Assembly (NCBI RefSeq): GCF_900141905.1
Contig: NZ_FQZF01000014.1
Span: 1 to 64,000, forward strand
DNA from: Muricoccus roseus
Lineage (GTDB): Bacteria; Pseudomonadota; Alphaproteobacteria; Acetobacterales; Acetobacteraceae
Direction of reading: 5' to 3'
DNA: 64,000 bases
The notes beneath the pieces were generated by a model. The model saw nothing but the letters and a program-made list of their open reading frames with translations. It ran no database searches and was not told the DNA's origin. A program made the position numbers and the translations under genes. Of the stretch, positions 61,303 through 64,000 are shown piece by piece (the stretch's first letter is position 1; each line of letters opens with the position of its first letter).

Positions 61303-62087
61303 GCGGTCTCCAGCACCATGCCGTCGAAGGCTGGCTCCATCCCCATCGGCAGCGCGCCCCGCATCCAGGCCCAGTCCAGGTCCGGCCCCATATGAGTCAG
61401 CACGGTGCGCGCCGGACGCAGCCGGCCGGCCCAGTCGATCACCTTCTCCACATGGGCATGCACCGGATGCGGCTTCCGCTGGAAGCAACCCACCACCCAG
61501 TCCCGCACGCCCTCCAGTGCCTCGAACCCGGCTTCCGGCATCTCCACCACATCGGTCGAATAGCCGAAGCCGCCAATCCGGATCCCCAGCGTCTCCACCA
61601 CCCGATGGTCCTGGGAGAACAGCCGCACCTCGAAGCCGGCGATCGTCACGGTCCCGCCCGGCTGTACCTCATGCGCCTCCAGCGCCGGCCGGAAGAAGCC
61701 CGGCGTGGCTGGCCGAAAGGCATAGTCGAAGCGCCGCTCCACATCCTCCAGGGTCGGAGCCGTGGCATAGAGCGGCAGCGCCCGCCCCATGATCCGGTTC
61801 ATGATCCGGAGTTCGTCCAGCCCCATCACATGGTCCGCATGGGCATGGGTCAGCAGCACGGCATCGATCCGGCCAATGCCATGGGCCAGAAGCTGGGCCC
61901 GCAGATCCGGCCCGGCATCGACCAGAAGTGTCGTCCCGTCAGGTGCCTGGACCACGATGCTGGACCGGCTTCTCCGGTTGCGTGGCTCGGACGGGTCGCA
62001 GGCACCCCAGGCACCATGGTGATCCGCCCCACCAAGCAAGGGAACGCCGCCCGACCCCCCGCAACCAAGAACAGTGATCTTCAACAA
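61299..62087 (-). CDS. MBL fold metallo-hydrolase (PhnP-like)
   Basis: A 262-residue metallo-beta-lactamase-fold protein. The zinc motif THAHADHVMGLDELR is complete, with the first metal-preceding Asp in VDAGPDLRAQLL and distal His residues in FSQDHRVV and LTHMGPDLDW. The N-terminal GCGGSGGVPLLGG and the layout are PhnP/phosphodiesterase-like. PhnP cleaves cyclic ribose phosphates; here no phn genes are near, so the natural substrate is open. It lies between tatD-like (ten bases upstream) and mazG, in a run of reverse genes from metG. Confidence 0.92.
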   Translation of the reverse strand: MLKITVLGCGGSGGVPLLGGADHHGAWGACDPSEPRNRRSRSSIVVQAPDGTTLLVDAGPDLRAQLLAHGIGRIDAVLLTHAHADHVMGLDELRIMNRIMGRALPLYATAPTLEDVERRFDYAFRPATPGFFRPALEAHEVQPGGTVTIAGFEVRLFSQDHRVVETLGIRIGGFGYSTDVVEMPEAGFEALEGVRDWVVGCFQRKPHPVHAHVEKVIDWAGRLRPARTVLTHMGPDLDWAWMRGALPMGMEPAFDGMVLETA

Positions 62088-62097
62088 GGACAGAGGC

Positions 62098-62871
62098 CTA
62101 GGCGCATCGGGTGAAAAGGCGCTCGAAGTTCCGCGTGGTGATTTCCACCGCCTTCGCCACCTCCCAGCCCCTCACTCGTGCCAGCATGGCAGCGGTATGG
62201 GCCACCAGCGCCGGTTCGTTTCGCTTCCCGCGCAGAGGGACGGGAGCGAGATAGGGGCTGTCGGTCTCCACCAGCAGCCGGTCTTCGGGCAGGTCGGCGG
62301 CGATGCTCCGCAGCTCCTCGCTTTTGGGGAAGGTCAGGATGCCGGAGAGAGACACATAGCCGCCATCCGCCACCACCCTCTCCGCCAGGGCGCGGGTGGA
62401 GGAAAAGCAGTGCAGCAGCGCCGGAAAAGCCCCCCCGGCCTCCCGCTCCTCCGAGAGGATGGAGGCGACGTCGTCATCCGCGTCCCGCGCATGGATGGCC
62501 AGCGGCAGGCCCGTGCGCTGGCAGGCGCGGATATGCCGCCGGAAGCCTTCCTGCTGCACCTCGCGGGGAGCCTTGTCGTAGAAATAATCCAGCCCCGACT
62601 CCCCGATCCCGATGATCCGGGGATGGTCGGCCAGGGCCACGAGCTCATCCACCGTCGGGAGAGGTCCCTCGCCCGCATTCTGCGGATGCACGCCGACCGT
62701 GCCCCAGACCTGCGGGAAGCGCTCGGCCAGCGCCTTCACCGTCGCGGCCTGCTCCACCCGAACGCCGATCGTGACCATCCGGCCCACCCCGGCCTCGGTC
62801 GCCCGGTGGATCACCGCCTCGATCTCGTCTTCCGAGTAGTAGTCGAGGTGGCAGTGGCTATCGACGAGCAT
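62098..62871 (-). CDS. TatD family deoxyribonuclease
   Basis: A 257-residue metal-dependent hydrolase. The motifs are DSHCHLDYY (metal-binding His-x-His), IGESGLDYFY, HARDADDD, LHCFSS and ETDSPYLAP. The family has 3'-5' exonuclease activity and roles in DNA repair and protein-quality processes. The start is the ATG at 62871, which overlaps the metG stop (TGATG); the reading frame open further upstream is inside metG and not conserved. metG-tatD pairing is common in bacteria. Confidence 0.95.
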   Translation of the reverse strand: MLVDSHCHLDYYSEDEIEAVIHRATEAGVGRMVTIGVRVEQAATVKALAERFPQVWGTVGVHPQNAGEGPLPTVDELVALADHPRIIGIGESGLDYFYDKAPREVQQEGFRRHIRACQRTGLPLAIHARDADDDVASILSEEREAGGAFPALLHCFSSTRALAERVVADGGYVSLSGILTFPKSEELRSIAADLPEDRLLVETDSPYLAPVPLRGKRNEPALVAHTAAMLARVRGWEVAKAVEITTRNFERLFTRCA

Positions 62872-64000
62872 CACGCCGCGTCCTCGATCTTTCGGAACAG
62901 CGGTGAGGGCGGCGGCAGGGCGGTGTCGTCGGCCAGCGGGGTGGCGAGGTCGGAAAGGGCGCGCGCCCCCTGCCCCACCCCGAGCTGATCCAGCATCGCC
63001 CCCATGGTGCCGGGCATGAAGGGCTGCAGCACGGTCGCCACGCCCCGCAGCGCCGTGTGCAGGCTGCGCAGCACCGCCGCCATCCGCTCCGGGTCCGTCT
63101 TCTTCAGGGACCAGGGCTTCTGCGCATCGATCCAGGAATTTCCCTGCCGCACCACCACCCAGACCCGCTCCAGCGCTTCGCCGAAGGCCTGGCGGGAGAT
63201 GGCCTCGTCCACCTGCGCGGGCAGCGCCTCGACGGGCCCGAGCAGCTCCCGGTCCGCCTCGGTCGGCGCGGTGAGCGGCGGTAGCCGGCCCTCGCAATTC
63301 TTGCCAATCAGCGCGAGCACCCGGTTCGCCAGGTTCCCAAGGTCGTTCGCCAGCTCGCTGTTCAGCCGCCCGATCACGGCCCGGCGGGAGAAGTCGCCGT
63401 CATTGCCGAAGGGCACCTCCCGCAGCAGGTAGTAGCGCAGCGGGTCCAGCCCGAACTCCTCCGCGAGCTGGAGCGGATCCAGCCCGTTCCCGAGCGACTT
63501 GGACATCTTCTGCCCCTCGATCGTCAGCCAGCCATTGGCGAACACGCGCCTGGGCGGCTCGAGCCCGGCGGCCATCAGGAAGGCCGGCCAGTAGATGCAG
63601 TGGAAGCGCGTGATCTCCTTGCCGACCATGTGCACGTCGGCCGGCCAGAAGCCCCATTTCTCCGAGCCCGTATCCGGGTAGCCGAGCGCGGTGATGTAGT
63701 TCGTGAGCGCGTCCAGCCACACATACATGACATGGGCGTCGTCCCCCGGCACCGGCACGCCCCATTTGAAGGAGGTGCGGGAAATCGAGAGGTCCTGCAG
63801 CCCCGCCTTCACGAAGGCCGTCACCTCCCGCCGCGTGCTGGCCGGCGCCATGAAATCCGGATGCGCCTCGTAGAATTCGAGCAGCTTCCCGGTCCAGGCC
63901 GAGAGGCGGAAGAAGTAGGAGGGCTCGCGGGTCCACTCCACCGGCGCGCCGGAGGCGATGGCCACCTTCTTCCCGTCGCGCTCCTCGATCTCGTCCGGGC
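62871..64000 (-). CDS. metG: Methionyl-tRNA synthetase, C-terminal part (cut by window edge)
   Basis: The gene enters from the right edge; about 376 residues are visible. The class I KMSKS motif is seen as EGQKMSKSLGNGLDP, with WPADVHMVGKEITRFHCIYWPAF before it and the anticodon-binding helical domain after. The protein ends without the C-terminal tRNA-binding domain found in longer forms, so it is the short type. The N-terminal HIGH motif lies outside the window. The frame stays open to base 64000, so an ATG or GTG near 63965 is not the start. It leads a metG-tatD-PhnP-like gene run. Confidence 0.97.
   Translation of the reverse strand, partial: PDEIEERDGKKVAIASGAPVEWTREPSYFFRLSAWTGKLLEFYEAHPDFMAPASTRREVTAFVKAGLQDLSISRTSFKWGVPVPGDDAHVMYVWLDALTNYITALGYPDTGSEKWGFWPADVHMVGKEITRFHCIYWPAFLMAAGLEPPRRVFANGWLTIEGQKMSKSLGNGLDPLQLAEEFGLDPLRYYLLREVPFGNDGDFSRRAVIGRLNSELANDLGNLANRVLALIGKNCEGRLPPLTAPTEADRELLGPVEALPAQVDEAISRQAFGEALERVWVVVRQGNSWIDAQKPWSLKKTDPERMAAVLRSLHTALRGVATVLQPFMPGTMGAMLDQLGVGQGARALSDLATPLADDTALPPPSPLFRKIEDAA

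Overview
The window is a stretch of GC-rich bacterial chromosome, almost certainly from an alphaproteobacterium. The best guess is Acetobacteraceae (Roseomonas-like). The signs are a 23S-5S-tRNA-fMet rRNA operon end, a fused ispDF gene, the order ispDF/dusB-ntrB-ntrC-ntrY-ntrX-dat-hfq-hflX, a tamA-tamB pair, and many peptide-type ABC transporter genes. There are no insertion sequences, phage genes, CRISPR arrays or compositional islands that I can see. Coding density is very high: only one stretch over 300 bases (24798-25139) lacks a gene.

Region by region: 1-472 holds the tail of an rRNA operon (23S end, 5S, initiator tRNA, terminator). 539-8536 holds a GlcG/HbpS-like protein, an M20 peptidase, a 64-residue small protein and the tamA-tamB outer-membrane assembly pair. 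8536-15081 holds an M20 amidohydrolase, an acyl-CoA synthetase/GNAT fusion, an XRE regulator with a palindrome upstream, and a glyoxylate module (tartronate semialdehyde reductase plus hydroxypyruvate isomerase). 15256-20389 holds an AI-2E family exporter and a peptide ABC transporter operon (two permeases, two ATPases) with no binding protein. 20434-25409 holds cell-envelope and periplasmic genes (glycosyltransferase-like, CreA, gamma-glutamyltransferase, YraN, MepA), a hairpin-rich spacer and a small unknown protein. 25417-30057 holds a type I secretion ABC/HlyD pair and a GT2-GtrA lipid-linked sugar pair.

30166-43316 is the most unusual part. Four consecutive paralogous, Tat-type extracellular solute-binding proteins are followed by one set of permeases and ATPases, then by the iron-sulfur and FAD subunits of a molybdenum hydroxylase without the large Mo subunit, and a DAO-type oxidoreductase, all on one strand with short gaps. 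It reads as an uptake-plus-oxidation module for a family of related substrates, with hairpins between binding-protein genes that could tune their expression. Next come a protein with two cold-shock domains joined by an Arg/Gly-rich linker encoded by 48-bp DNA repeats (43399-44184), a lone flagellin (44365-45201), a thiolase, and a histone-deacetylase-family enzyme whose conserved N-terminus can only be reached from a CTG codon.

47604-60450 is the conserved housekeeping block: ispDF (reverse), then dusB, the two nitrogen two-component systems NtrBC and NtrYX, a D-amino-acid-type aminotransferase, a HAD phosphatase, hfq, hflX and an inositol-monophosphatase-family gene. NtrC keeps the sigma-54 contact motif, NtrX has lost it. 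60447-64000, all reverse strand, holds mazG, a PhnP-like metallo-hydrolase, a TatD-like nuclease and the C-terminal part of metG, which runs off the window.
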